Positions 1 through 7,025 of a stretch of 21,221 nt of DNA are shown piece after piece (position 1 is the first letter of the stretch; every line of letters starts with the position of its first letter). Made by a program: the position numbers and the translations under genes. This stretch comes from Candidatus Kaiserbacteria bacterium RIFCSPHIGHO2_01_FULL_58_22 (GTDB lineage Bacteria; Patescibacteriota; Minisyncoccia; Phycocordibacterales; UBA2100), in contig MFLB01000011.1 of assembly GCA_001781445.1 (NCBI GenBank), positions 2,360 through 23,580 on the forward strand. Direction: 5' to 3'. The notes beneath the pieces were generated by a model. It searched no databases. It was given only the letters and a program-made list of their open reading frames with translations, and was not told where the DNA came from.

Positions 1-906
1 TACGCCGCGCGCGGCTTTCTCGAAGTCGAAACGCCGGTCTTGGAGACGACGCCGGGCGGCGCCGACGCGCGGCCCTTCGTCACGCATCACAACGCCCTCG
101 ACATAGAAGTCTACCTGCGCATTTCGGCTGGGGAGCTGTGGCAGAAGCGCCTTCTCATCGCCGGATTCCCGAAAGTATTCGAGATCGGGCGCATATTCAG
201 GAACGAGGGGCAGTCGCGCGAGCATCTGCAGGATTACACCCAGCTCGAAAGCTACGAGGCCTACAGCGATATGCGGAAGGGGATGGGATTCGTGCAGGAA
301 TTGTATCGGCACATCGCGAAGGAGGTCTATGGCAAATACACCTTTGAAATAGGCGAGCATACGGTCGATTTTGCGGAAGAATGGCCGGTGCTTGATTTTG
401 CGGAGTTCATTGGGCAGAAGTTCAATGTCGATGCTATCGGCGCGAGCGAGGACGAGCTTCTTCATGCGGCATCGCGCGCGGGCGGGGCCGATATTCCCAA
501 CAAAGAACGTGCGGTCGATCACCTTTGGAAGCAAGTGCGGAAAAGCCTATCCGGGCCGGCGTTTCTCACGGGCGTGCCCGTCTATCTGGAGCCGCTCGCG
601 AAGCGCGCGAGCGGCGGAAAAACGGTGGAGCGCATTCAGGTCATCATCGCGGGTTCGGAAGTCGGGAAAGGGTATAGCGAGCTTAATGACCCGCTTGACC
701 AGCGCGCGCGTTTCGAAGAACAGCAAAAGTTGCGCGATGACGGCGACGAGGAGGCACAGCGGCTCGATCTCGATTACATCCGCGCGATGGAATACGGCAT
801 GCCGCCCGCCTTCGGCTTCGGAGTCTCCGAGCGTCTCTTTGCCTTCCTCGAGAACAAGCCTATTCACGAAGCCCAGCTGTTCCCCATTTTACGCCCCCGA
901 TCATGA
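1..906 (+). CDS. lysS: Lysyl-tRNA synthetase, class II, C-terminal part (5' end outside window)
   Basis: The frame is open from base 1, so this is the last 301 residues of a longer protein; the N-terminal OB-fold tRNA-binding domain lies upstream. It charges tRNA-Lys with lysine in the cytoplasm. Visible class II signatures are motif 2 (FEIGRIFRNEG), the lysine-site stretch with SEVGKGYSELNDP, and motif 3 near the end (FGFGVSERLFAFLENKP, then LFPILRP). The SERLF form of motif 3, instead of the common DRL, is one I associate with Parcubacteria-like LysRS, but that is from memory. A 10-bp inverted repeat with a 5-base loop (591-615) falls in the PLAKRASGGK stretch without lengthening the protein. 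The stop overlaps the msrA start by four bases (ATGA), so the two are probably translationally coupled. Confidence 0.95.
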   Translation, partial: YAARGFLEVETPVLETTPGGADARPFVTHHNALDIEVYLRISAGELWQKRLLIAGFPKVFEIGRIFRNEGQSREHLQDYTQLESYEAYSDMRKGMGFVQELYRHIAKEVYGKYTFEIGEHTVDFAEEWPVLDFAEFIGQKFNVDAIGASEDELLHAASRAGGADIPNKERAVDHLWKQVRKSLSGPAFLTGVPVYLEPLAKRASGGKTVERIQVIIAGSEVGKGYSELNDPLDQRARFEEQQKLRDDGDEEAQRLDLDYIRAMEYGMPPAFGFGVSERLFAFLENKPIHEAQLFPILRPRS

Positions 907-1448
907 CGAGAACAGCCGTGTTCGGCGGCGGGTGCTTTTGGTGCACGGAGGCGGTATTCCGGATGCTCAAGGGAGTTTCGAACGTCGAGCCGGGCTACGC
1001 AGGCGGGACGAAGGACCGTCCTTCGTACGAGCAGGTAAGCGCGGGGGATACGGGGCACGCCGAGGTCATCCGTATCACCTACGATCCGGCGGTCATTTCG
1101 TATGAGGACTTGCTGACCGTCTTTTTCGGCTCGCACGATCCGACGACGCCGAATAGGCAGGGGAATGACGTTGGAACGCAATATCGTTCTATCGTTTTAT
1201 GCGACGGCCAAGATCAGAGGAAGGTTGCGGAAAAATTCATTGCGGAAGTTCAGTCGAGTTTGAAGGACGGCTCGCGCGTCGTCACGCACATTGCGCCGCT
1301 CGGCACGTTCTATCCTGCCGAGGAGTATCACAAGGATTACTTTGCGAAAAATAAGAGCGCGCCTTACTGCCAGCTCATCATCGAACCGAAAATCGAGAAG
1401 GTGCGAAAACGGTTTGCGGAACTGCTCAACGACGATGAAAAGAACTGA
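903..1448 (+). CDS. msrA: Peptide methionine sulfoxide reductase MsrA
   Basis: The 181-residue protein reduces the S-epimer of methionine sulfoxide in oxidised proteins using thioredoxin-type electrons. The diagnostic active-site motif GCFWCTE is at residues 10-16, with Cys11 as expected nucleophile. GYAGG, the GHAEV stretch and the YPAEEYHKDYF segment are the other family landmarks. Cys14 and the Cys in SAPYCQLI are candidate resolving residues. The ATG overlaps the lysS stop (ATGA) and the 3' end overlaps the next gene by 14 bases, so it is the middle gene of a compact unit. The codons for TKDRPS (1008-1026) form a perfect 9-bp inverted repeat around one base, with the same AGGACCGTCCT unit found in uvrB. 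No fused MsrB domain is present. Confidence 0.95.
   Translation: MTRTAVFGGGCFWCTEAVFRMLKGVSNVEPGYAGGTKDRPSYEQVSAGDTGHAEVIRITYDPAVISYEDLLTVFFGSHDPTTPNRQGNDVGTQYRSIVLCDGQDQRKVAEKFIAEVQSSLKDGSRVVTHIAPLGTFYPAEEYHKDYFAKNKSAPYCQLIIEPKIEKVRKRFAELLNDDEKN
1008..1026. repeat. Single palindromic unit in msrA
   Basis: Perfect 9-base arms surround one base, with the core AGGACCGTCCT at 1012-1022. It is read as TKDRPS in a normally sized MsrA loop. The core is identical to the right-hand unit of the uvrB insert. Confidence 0.55.
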
Positions 1449-1827
1449 ATTTGAAAAATTGGTTGCCGAAGGGTTTGAGCGTCTGCCGCAGTGGGTGCGG
1501 GAAAAGATAAAGAATGTTGCATTGCTCGTCGAGGATGAGCCTTCGCAAGAAGACCGCAGGGCGGAGGGGCTCGGTGACGACGAGACGCTTCTCGGGCTCT
1601 ACAAAGGGATACCGCTTTCCGAGCGTGGCGAGCAATACGGTGTCGGGGCTACCATGCCCGACACTATCACATTGTATCAAGGGCCGATCGAGCAGGCGGC
1701 CGCAGAGGACGGCATGGATGTGGTACAAGTCGTTGCGGAGACGATATGGCACGAATATGCGCATCATTTTGGGATCGATGAAGAGGATGTCCAGCGGCGC
1801 GAAAGAAATCGAGACAAAGCTTCATGA
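1435..1827 (+). CDS. Small zincin-type metallopeptidase family protein
   Basis: The 130-residue protein carries HEYAHHFGIDEEDV near its C-terminus. This is the HExxHHFGI-type zinc-binding motif of the small acidic metallopeptidase family often annotated as DUF1025/Zincin_1. The two His and the Glu would bind zinc and activate water; substrates of this family are unknown. The ATG at 1435 lies inside the end of msrA in another frame (14-base overlap), and an upstream extension would read only shadow sequence, so this start is preferred. The protein is acidic with no signal peptide or membrane segment, so it is cytoplasmic. Its TGA stop at 1825-1827 is also the TGn element of the presumed tyrS promoter. 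Confidence 0.85.
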   Translation: MKRTEFEKLVAEGFERLPQWVREKIKNVALLVEDEPSQEDRRAEGLGDDETLLGLYKGIPLSERGEQYGVGATMPDTITLYQGPIEQAAAEDGMDVVQVVAETIWHEYAHHFGIDEEDVQRRERNRDKAS

Positions 1828-1833
1828 TATAGT
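1825..1833 (+). promoter_or_regulatory. Extended -10 promoter of tyrS (leaderless-type)
   Basis: TGaTATAGT is a good extended -10 box. It ends nine bases before the tyrS ATG, so transcription would start within about three bases of the start codon. No Shine-Dalgarno sequence is visible. The TGA is also the stop codon of the preceding gene. Confidence 0.55.
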
Positions 1834-1842
1834 TTCGGCAAT

Positions 1843-3093
1843 ATGGCGAAGCTTTCGGACATACTCAAGGAGCGTGGCTACGTATACCAGCACTCCTCCG
1901 AGAGACTTGAAGAAATCACGGACGGAGCGAAAAGGACTCTCTACCTGGGGCTAGACCCTTCGGCTGATTCGCTCCAAGTCGGGCAATTGATGGGTTTTCT
2001 CGTCCTGCGGCGGTTTCTCGAAGACGGGCACAAGGTCATCCTCGTCGTCGGCGGCGGGACGGGCATGATAGGCGATCCGGGCGGCAAAACGGCGGAGCGC
2101 GTTCTTCTCGACGCCGAGACTGTCGCGCGTAACGCCGAGGCCATCGCCACTCAAGCATCCACACTTTTTGCCGGTGCGGACTTTACGCTCCTCAACAACG
2201 CCGACTGGCTCTCGCAACTGAACATGATCGAATTCCTGCGCGAGGTCGGCAAGCACTTCACGGTGAATGTCCTGCTCCAGCGCGATTTCATCAAAGACAG
2301 GGTCAAAGACCCGGAGCATGGGATATCGTACACGGAATTCTCGTACGCGCTTCTGCAGGCGTACGACTACCTGCATTTGCATCGGGAATACGGGTGCGAT
2401 CTGCAGATCGGCGGCTCCGACCAGTGGGGCAACATCGTCTCCGGCGTGGATTTCATCCGCCGCAAGACGGGCAATACCGTCCACGCGTTCACGTGGCCTC
2501 TCCTTACCGACAAGGCGGGAAAAAAGTTCGGCAAGAGCGAGAGCGGCGCGATATGGCTCGATCCGGCGAAGACCTCGCCGTTCGCGTTCTACCAATTCTG
2601 GCTCAACGCGGAGGACGAGAGTCTCGGAGAATATCTCCTGAAGATGACGATGCTCTCCAAAACGGAGATAGGAGCGGCGCTCGAACTGCACAAGCGCGAT
2701 CCAAAGGAGCGCCACGGCCAACAGCTCCTCGCGCGCGAGGCAACGACGCTCGTCCACGGCGCGGAAGAGGCCGCGAAGGCCGAGCAGGTCTCGCAGGTAC
2801 TTTTTGGCGAGGGCACGCTCGAAGGGCTCGACGCCGATGCGCTCCAGATGCTGAAGGCCGGCGCGCCTTCACGGGAAATTCAAACAGGAACAGGTATCGT
2901 TGACGCGCTGGTAGTTGCAAGGCTTGCCAGCTCCAAAAGGGAGGCGCGCCAATTCCTTGCGGACGAGTCCGTTCTCTTGAACGGCGACCCTATCACCGAC
3001 CCGAGCGAAACGCTCGGGTCTGATGATTTTTACAACGGCCTCGCGCTCCTCAAGCGCGGCAAGCGCAATATCTGTGTTTTGATATTGAAGTGA
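1843..3093 (+). CDS. tyrS: Tyrosyl-tRNA synthetase, class I
   Basis: The 416-residue protein matches bacterial TyrRS throughout: Rossmann catalytic domain, KFGKS (KMSKS-like) loop, the GGSDQWGNI tyrosine-site motif, and a C-terminal S4 RNA-binding domain ending in LKRGKRN. It makes Tyr-tRNA. One oddity stands out: the HIGH signature, HIGH or HLGH in most TyrRS, reads QVGQ here (Gln45 and Gln48), and the conserved Thr40 is Ser40. The surrounding GLDPSADSL and GGGTGMIGDPGGK are normal, so this looks like real divergence, not a frame error. A perfect 10-bp inverted repeat with loop AAA (2998-3020) encodes DPSETLGS in the S4 domain. The start fits the -10 box just upstream. Confidence 0.95.
   Translation: MAKLSDILKERGYVYQHSSERLEEITDGAKRTLYLGLDPSADSLQVGQLMGFLVLRRFLEDGHKVILVVGGGTGMIGDPGGKTAERVLLDAETVARNAEAIATQASTLFAGADFTLLNNADWLSQLNMIEFLREVGKHFTVNVLLQRDFIKDRVKDPEHGISYTEFSYALLQAYDYLHLHREYGCDLQIGGSDQWGNIVSGVDFIRRKTGNTVHAFTWPLLTDKAGKKFGKSESGAIWLDPAKTSPFAFYQFWLNAEDESLGEYLLKMTMLSKTEIGAALELHKRDPKERHGQQLLAREATTLVHGAEEAAKAEQVSQVLFGEGTLEGLDADALQMLKAGAPSREIQTGTGIVDALVVARLASSKREARQFLADESVLLNGDPITDPSETLGSDDFYNGLALLKRGKRNICVLILK
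2998..3020. repeat. Intragenic hairpin in the S4 domain of tyrS
   Basis: Two perfect 10-base arms flank AAA and are read in frame as DPSETLGS. The protein is not longer than its family here. The peptide resembles the PST(A/K)LGA hairpins in uvrA, so it may be a relative, but a 10-bp arm alone is close to chance expectation for a window this size. Confidence 0.5.
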
Positions 3094-3115
3094 GGCACGG
3101 CGTCTCCTATTGTTT

Positions 3116-3124
3116 TGATACAGT
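3116..3124 (+). promoter_or_regulatory. Extended -10 promoter of uvrB (leaderless-type)
   Basis: TGaTACAGT lies exactly six bases before the uvrB ATG, so the predicted transcript starts at or next to the start codon. No ribosome binding site is visible in the 37-base gap after tyrS. Confidence 0.5.
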
Positions 3125-3130
3125 GGCGCG

Positions 3131-5185
3131 ATGGACAAATTCAAGCTCAAGTCGGAATATAAACCTGCTGGTGATCAGCCGGTGGCGATCCGCCAGTTGG
3201 CGGAAGGCTTGGCTGAAGGAAAGCGCGATCAGACGCTTTTGGGTGTTACTGGTTCGGGTAAGACATTCACGGTTGCGAACGTCATTCAAAAATGGCAGAA
3301 GCCGACACTCGTCATCGCGCATAATAAGACGCTCGCGGCCCAGCTTGCGGCGGAATACCGGGAATTCTTTCCGGAGAACGCGGTGCATTATTTCGTTTCG
3401 TACTATGACTTCTACCAGCCCGAGGCATACGTTCCCATTACAGATACCTACATCGAAAAAGAGGCGCAGATAAACGAAGACATCGAGCGATTGCGGCACG
3501 CCGCAACGCAGGCGCTCCTGACTCGGCAAGACGTCGTCGTCGTCGCGACCGTCTCTTGCATCTACGGGCTCGGAAGTCCCGTCGAGTACGAAAAGGTGAA
3601 TCTCAAGCTCGCGAAGGGGGAGCCGATGACGCGCGCGACCCTGACGCGCAGGCTGACTTCCATTTATTTCGAGCGAACGACGGGCGATCTCTCGCCCGGC
3701 ACTTTCCGCGCTCTCGGAAGCCGGGTAGAGATAATGCCTGCGAGCGAGCGTATGATATATCGCATAGATGTAACAGGTGGGACAATCATGCGAGTTGAGG
3801 AGATAGATGCGACAACGCGAGAGATAAATGCGCGGCACGATGCCGTTTTCATATTTCCCGCGCGGCAATACGTAACCCCCAAGGATGTCCAGGACGCGGC
3901 TCTCGCCGATATTGAAGCGGAACTGAAAGATCGCCTGAAAACCTTGGACGGCGCCGGAAAGCTACTTGAAGCCGAGCGGCTGAAGCGGCGCACGCGGCAG
4001 GATATCGCGATGATACGCGAATTCGGATTTTGCAGCGGTATCGAGAACTACTCGCGGCATTTCGACAGGCGCCAGCCAGGCGAGCCGCCCTACACGCTTC
4101 TTGATTACTTCAAAGCGTGCGACAAGGATTTCCTGACCATCATCGACGAGTCGCATGTGACGGTTCCGCAAATAGGCGGCATGTACACGGGTGATCGCTC
4201 GCGCAAAAACACGCTCGTCGAGCATGGTTTTCGCCTCCCGAGCGCGGTGGACAACAGGCCTTTGAAATTCGACGAGTTTGAAAAGCGCGTCGGACAGACG
4301 ATCTACACGAGCGCGACGCCGGGACAGTACGAGCTTTCGCGAAGCGGAAAACCGGTTGAGCAGGTCATCAGGCCGACGGGACTCGTGGATCCGGAGATTA
4401 TCGTGCGGCCCATAGTCGGCGGAGTACCGAGGACGGTCCTTAAGGGAGCCCAAGGACCGTCCTCGGTCCCTGGCAATTATCAGGGGCAAGTAAAAGATTT
4501 CATTGCGGAAGCCGAGCTGGTGACGAAGCGGGGCGGGCGCTCGATGGTCACGGTGCTCACGAAGAAAATGGCCGAGGACCTCGCCGCCTATCTCGCGGAA
4601 AAGCACATTAAGGCACGCTATGTGCACAGTGATGTGAAGACCATCGAACGCATCGAGATACTGCGTGATTTTCGGAAAGGGGTGTTCGATGTGCTCGTTG
4701 GGGTAAACCTGCTCCGCGAGGGGCTCGACCTTCCAGAGGTGGAGCTGGTCGGCATACTCGATGCCGACAAAGAAGGATTTCTGCGCTCCGACACATCGCT
4801 CATCCAGACGATAGGGCGCGCCGCGCGCAACGTGCGCGGGCGCGTGCTCCTCTATGCCGACGCGGTTACCGGGTCCATGGAGCGCGCGATAGGTGAGACG
4901 AACCGCCGCCGCGAGATACAGATAGCGTACAACAAGAAACACAAAATAACGCCGAAAACCATCGAAAAACGCATTCATGACATCGTCGGCGACATCGAGC
5001 GCACTCGGAAGAGGGCGGTTTCCGAGCTTACGAAGATAGACTCCACTGCTTTTGGCGGCGACACTGCGAAGCTCGTGAGGGAAAAGCGTAGGCAAATGCA
5101 CGAGGCGGCGGACAGACTCGACTTCGAGACAGCGGCTCTGATCCGTGATGAAATACGGGTGCTGGAAGGAAAAGCAAAAACATGA
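3131..5185 (+). CDS. uvrB: UvrABC excision nuclease subunit B
   Basis: The 684-residue helicase-like subunit loads onto lesions from UvrA and recruits UvrC. Visible parts are Walker A GVTGSGKT (residues 38-45), the beta-hairpin region with SYYDFYQPEAYVP, the IIDESH Walker B, the helicase C-terminal motifs (NLLREGLDLPEV, TIGRAARN) and a C-terminal UVR motif that binds UvrC and UvrA. The IVRPIVG stretch, which in E. coli UvrB runs straight into QVDDLL, is followed here by about 20 extra residues before QVKDF. Fourteen of these come from a 42-bp palindrome at 4426-4467. The gene follows tyrS after 37 bases and overlaps murB by four (ATGA). The start is supported by the MDKFKLKSEYKPAGDQP opening and the adjacent -10 box. 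Confidence 0.97.
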   Translation: MDKFKLKSEYKPAGDQPVAIRQLAEGLAEGKRDQTLLGVTGSGKTFTVANVIQKWQKPTLVIAHNKTLAAQLAAEYREFFPENAVHYFVSYYDFYQPEAYVPITDTYIEKEAQINEDIERLRHAATQALLTRQDVVVVATVSCIYGLGSPVEYEKVNLKLAKGEPMTRATLTRRLTSIYFERTTGDLSPGTFRALGSRVEIMPASERMIYRIDVTGGTIMRVEEIDATTREINARHDAVFIFPARQYVTPKDVQDAALADIEAELKDRLKTLDGAGKLLEAERLKRRTRQDIAMIREFGFCSGIENYSRHFDRRQPGEPPYTLLDYFKACDKDFLTIIDESHVTVPQIGGMYTGDRSRKNTLVEHGFRLPSAVDNRPLKFDEFEKRVGQTIYTSATPGQYELSRSGKPVEQVIRPTGLVDPEIIVRPIVGGVPRTVLKGAQGPSSVPGNYQGQVKDFIAEAELVTKRGGRSMVTVLTKKMAEDLAAYLAEKHIKARYVHSDVKTIERIEILRDFRKGVFDVLVGVNLLREGLDLPEVELVGILDADKEGFLRSDTSLIQTIGRAARNVRGRVLLYADAVTGSMERAIGETNRRREIQIAYNKKHKITPKTIEKRIHDIVGDIERTRKRAVSELTKIDSTAFGGDTAKLVREKRRQMHEAADRLDFETAALIRDEIRVLEGKAKT
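4426..4467. repeat. In-frame palindromic insert in uvrB
   Basis: Perfect 16-base arms (4426-4441 and 4452-4467) flank a 10-base loop. Each arm holds a self-complementary 11-mer: AGGACGGTCCT (4430-4440) and AGGACCGTCCT (4453-4463). The element is read as residues 432-446 (PRTVLKG... then PSSV) and lies within a segment absent from the usual UvrB alignment. The right unit is identical to the unit in msrA. Confidence 0.9.
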
Positions 5186-6099
5186 AGATACAAGAAAACG
5201 TTCCGCTCGGTTCGCACACCACCTTCGAGATCGGCGGGAAGGCCCGCTACTACGCTACGGTGAGGACGGAAGACGAGATACGGGAAGCTGTCGCGTGGGC
5301 GCGCGAGCGAAAGACCCGTTTCGTCGTGCTTGCGGGCGGCAGTAATGTACTTTTGCCCGATGAAGGGCTCGATGCGCTCGTCGTGTGCGTCGAGAGCGAC
5401 GACGTTTCATTTTTGGGCAACGCGCTCGAAGCGGAGGCGGGATGTAATCTTGCCCAGCTGATACATCACGCATCCGAAAGAGGGCTCGGCGGATGGGAAA
5501 AGCTCGCGGGTATCCCCGGCACGCTTGGCGGCGCAGTGCGGGGAAATGCGGGCGCGTTCGGCCCGGAGATAAAAGATTTCGTCGTCAAGGTGCGCGCTCT
5601 CGATACGGAGACGGGAAAGACGCGCGAGTTTACGAACGCGGCATGCGAGTTCTCATACCGGCAGAGTTTTTTCAAGCGTCATCCCGAATGGATCATCACG
5701 CGCGTTCTCCTCGAACTCGAACCGGCCGATCCGGCGGAGAGCGCGAAACTCATTGAGCGGACGATCGCGGAACGCGAAAAGCGGCACATTCAGAACGTAC
5801 GCGCCGCAGGCTCGTACTTCGTGAATCCCGTCGCGCCGAAAGATATCCGGAACATGTTCGAGAAGGAAAAAGGCGTGAAGTCGCGCGAGGGCCGCGTGCC
5901 TGCCGGGTGGCTCATCGAGAAAGTCGGCCTTAAAGGTGCCCGCGTGGGCGGCGCGGTGGCGAGCGAGCAGCACCCGAACTATCTCAAGAATGATGGCAAT
6001 GCCACCGCTGAAGACGTACGCACACTTGCAAAGATGATACAGAATGCGGTCCGTAAACAATTCGGCATCGAGCTCGAGGAAGAAGCCGCCGTGCTTTGA
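5182..6099 (+). CDS. murB: UDP-N-acetylenolpyruvoylglucosamine reductase
   Basis: The 305-residue FAD enzyme reduces UDP-GlcNAc-enolpyruvate to UDP-MurNAc, the second committed step of peptidoglycan precursor synthesis. The N-terminus shows the FAD-binding signature (NVPLGSHTTFEIGGKA, then VLAGGSNVLLPDEG). The middle has GIPGTLGGAVRGNAGAFG, and the C-terminal part has AGSYFVNP, whose Ser is the expected proton donor, and QHPNYLKNDGNATAEDV. The lack of the extra domain of E. coli MurB points to the shorter type II form. The ATG overlaps the uvrB stop (ATGA) and GGAAGGA lies about ten bases upstream, so it is read from the uvrB transcript. It ends two bases from a convergent small gene, with no terminator visible. 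Confidence 0.95.
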   Translation: MKIQENVPLGSHTTFEIGGKARYYATVRTEDEIREAVAWARERKTRFVVLAGGSNVLLPDEGLDALVVCVESDDVSFLGNALEAEAGCNLAQLIHHASERGLGGWEKLAGIPGTLGGAVRGNAGAFGPEIKDFVVKVRALDTETGKTREFTNAACEFSYRQSFFKRHPEWIITRVLLELEPADPAESAKLIERTIAEREKRHIQNVRAAGSYFVNPVAPKDIRNMFEKEKGVKSREGRVPAGWLIEKVGLKGARVGGAVASEQHPNYLKNDGNATAEDVRTLAKMIQNAVRKQFGIELEEEAAVL

Positions 6100-6101
6100 G
6101 C

Positions 6102-6362
6102 CTAGTGAAGACGGCGCTGCCGCTTGATGCATTTTGCAAGCGCGAGCGCAGTAGAATCTTCCATTTTTGCGGGCTTAAAGCATGCAGCGACGTCTTCATC
6201 GAGGCGACCTTCATCTGCTGCGGCTCGCGCAATATGTTCAACGATGTCAAAGCGCTCATGGGGCGGCAAACTAGACGGATGTCGAGCTATCTCGCTGATG
6301 GCCTGATCTTTTAGGCGATCGTATTCTTTTTCAGGATCATCAGGTGGTTTATCGATGCTCAT
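6102..6362 (-). CDS. Hypothetical 86-residue protein
   Basis: I do not recognise a family. The protein is hydrophilic and charged (N-terminus MSIDKPPDDPEKEYDRLKDQ, a middle part HERFDIVEHIARAAADEG, a basic end KCIKRQRRLH), mainly helix-forming, with no membrane segment or signal peptide. Three points favour a real gene: the composition looks like a protein, a TATACT box lies five bases before its ATG (the same arrangement as other genes here), and it exactly fills the space between murB and the isomerase gene. A + strand frame of 72 residues (6096-6314) overlaps it but has a less protein-like, Cys-rich composition. Confidence 0.6.
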   Translation of the reverse strand: MSIDKPPDDPEKEYDRLKDQAISEIARHPSSLPPHERFDIVEHIARAAADEGRLDEDVAACFKPAKMEDSTALALAKCIKRQRRLH

Positions 6363-6367
6363 ACTCT

Positions 6368-6373
6368 AGTATA
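6368..6373 (-). promoter_or_regulatory. -10 box of the 86-residue gene
   Basis: Reading the minus strand, TATACT is followed by five bases and then ATG, predicting a leaderless transcript. It faces the isomerase promoter within a 39-base gap, so the two divergent promoters practically overlap. Confidence 0.45.
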
Positions 6374-6384
6374 AGTTCATTTTA

Positions 6385-6395
6385 TGCGATAAAAT
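6385..6395 (+). promoter_or_regulatory. -10 region of the phosphoglucose isomerase gene
   Basis: TGcGATAAAAT ends six bases before the ATG at 6402, again predicting a start at or next to the codon. No Shine-Dalgarno sequence is visible. Confidence 0.45.
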
Positions 6396-6401
6396 CGACT
6401 C

Positions 6402-6974
6402 ATGCCATTCGAACCCTATGCAGCCCGCACCCACGAAAAAATGAAAGAAGTCTTGATGGCGCCCGACGCTGCGGGGCCGGCCGTCCATTACCACATGATC
6501 CGTGGCGGAAGTGACAAGCGGAATATCACCATCTGGGAGAGCGGCACCGTGGGTGGTGAATACATCAAAACTTATGGGCATTACCATGTCGACGCGCTCG
6601 ACGAAACGTACTGGGTGCTCGCAGGCGAAGGCATCATTCTCCAACAAAAGCTCGCAGATCCGAAAGCGCCGGACGTGGTGGAATTTTTCAAGGCAATTCC
6701 CGTCAAAGCGGGCGACAGTGTCTATATGCCACCCAATGTTGGGCACCTTGCCGTGAACACCGGCAAAACATGGTTTGTCACCGCAGACGATAGTCCGGTT
6801 GAGGGTGCAGGAGATTCGGCATCAATGCCGATGCATGCCGATTACGAATCTGTTAAAAAAATGCGCGGATTCGCATACTACGTTGTCGAAAAAGACGGCA
6901 AACCCGCCCTTGTCGCGAATAAACTATACAAGGAGGTCCGAACGGCAGACTTTGGCGGATTGTCGGCAGAATAG
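6402..6974 (+). CDS. Cupin-type glucose-6-phosphate isomerase
   Basis: The 190-residue protein belongs to the cupin phosphoglucose isomerase family best known from archaea (PfPGI type), unrelated in fold to the usual 500-residue Pgi. The signature GGEYIKTYGHYHVDALDETYWVLAGEG supplies the metal ligands (the two His of GHYH and a downstream Glu). The second cupin motif is PPNVGHLAVNTG with the third His. The C-terminus (VEKDGKPALVANKLYKEV) resembles the family end. It would interconvert glucose-6-P and fructose-6-P in the cytoplasm with a bound divalent metal. It is a single gene with its own promoter, divergent from the 86-residue gene, and precedes uvrA by 51 bases. A different sugar-phosphate isomerase specificity cannot be excluded. 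Confidence 0.85.
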   Translation: MPFEPYAARTHEKMKEVLMAPDAAGPAVHYHMIRGGSDKRNITIWESGTVGGEYIKTYGHYHVDALDETYWVLAGEGIILQQKLADPKAPDVVEFFKAIPVKAGDSVYMPPNVGHLAVNTGKTWFVTADDSPVEGAGDSASMPMHADYESVKKMRGFAYYVVEKDGKPALVANKLYKEVRTADFGGLSAE

Positions 6975-6980
6975 TATACT
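6975..6980 (+). promoter_or_regulatory. Candidate -10 box of uvrA
   Basis: TATACT overlaps the region right after the isomerase stop. Unlike other promoters here it would leave a leader of about 35 bases before uvrA. Confidence 0.4.
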
Positions 6981-6993
6981 CGTCCATACCTAC

Positions 6994-7020
6994 CCCTCGG
7001 GCAAACCGAGGGCGGGTTTG
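6994..7020 (+). promoter_or_regulatory. Two alternative hairpins over the uvrA ribosome binding region
   Basis: CCCTCGG (6994-7000) pairs with CCGAGGG (7006-7012) across a 5-base loop and would hide GAGGG, the only Shine-Dalgarno-like sequence. CAAACC (7002-7007) can instead pair with GGTTTG (7015-7020), leaving GAGGGCG in the loop. The two stems share bases and exclude each other. Either could also act as a weak terminator after the isomerase gene. Confidence 0.4.
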
Positions 7021-7025
7021 TGTAT

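Noticed and set aside
591..615. 10-bp perfect inverted repeat in lysS as another palindromic insert
   Set aside because: The encoded PLAKRASGGK is a normal LysRS stretch with no extra length, it lacks the AGG/CCT core, and one such 10-bp repeat is expected by chance in a GC-rich window.
2341..2366. 8-bp inverted repeat TCGTACGC/GCGTACGA in tyrS
   Set aside because: It encodes the conserved SYALLQAYD motif of TyrRS, so codon choice alone explains it.
6096..6314. 72-residue + strand reading frame after murB
   Set aside because: Cys-rich, no promoter or ribosome binding site, and antisense to the better supported 86-residue gene.
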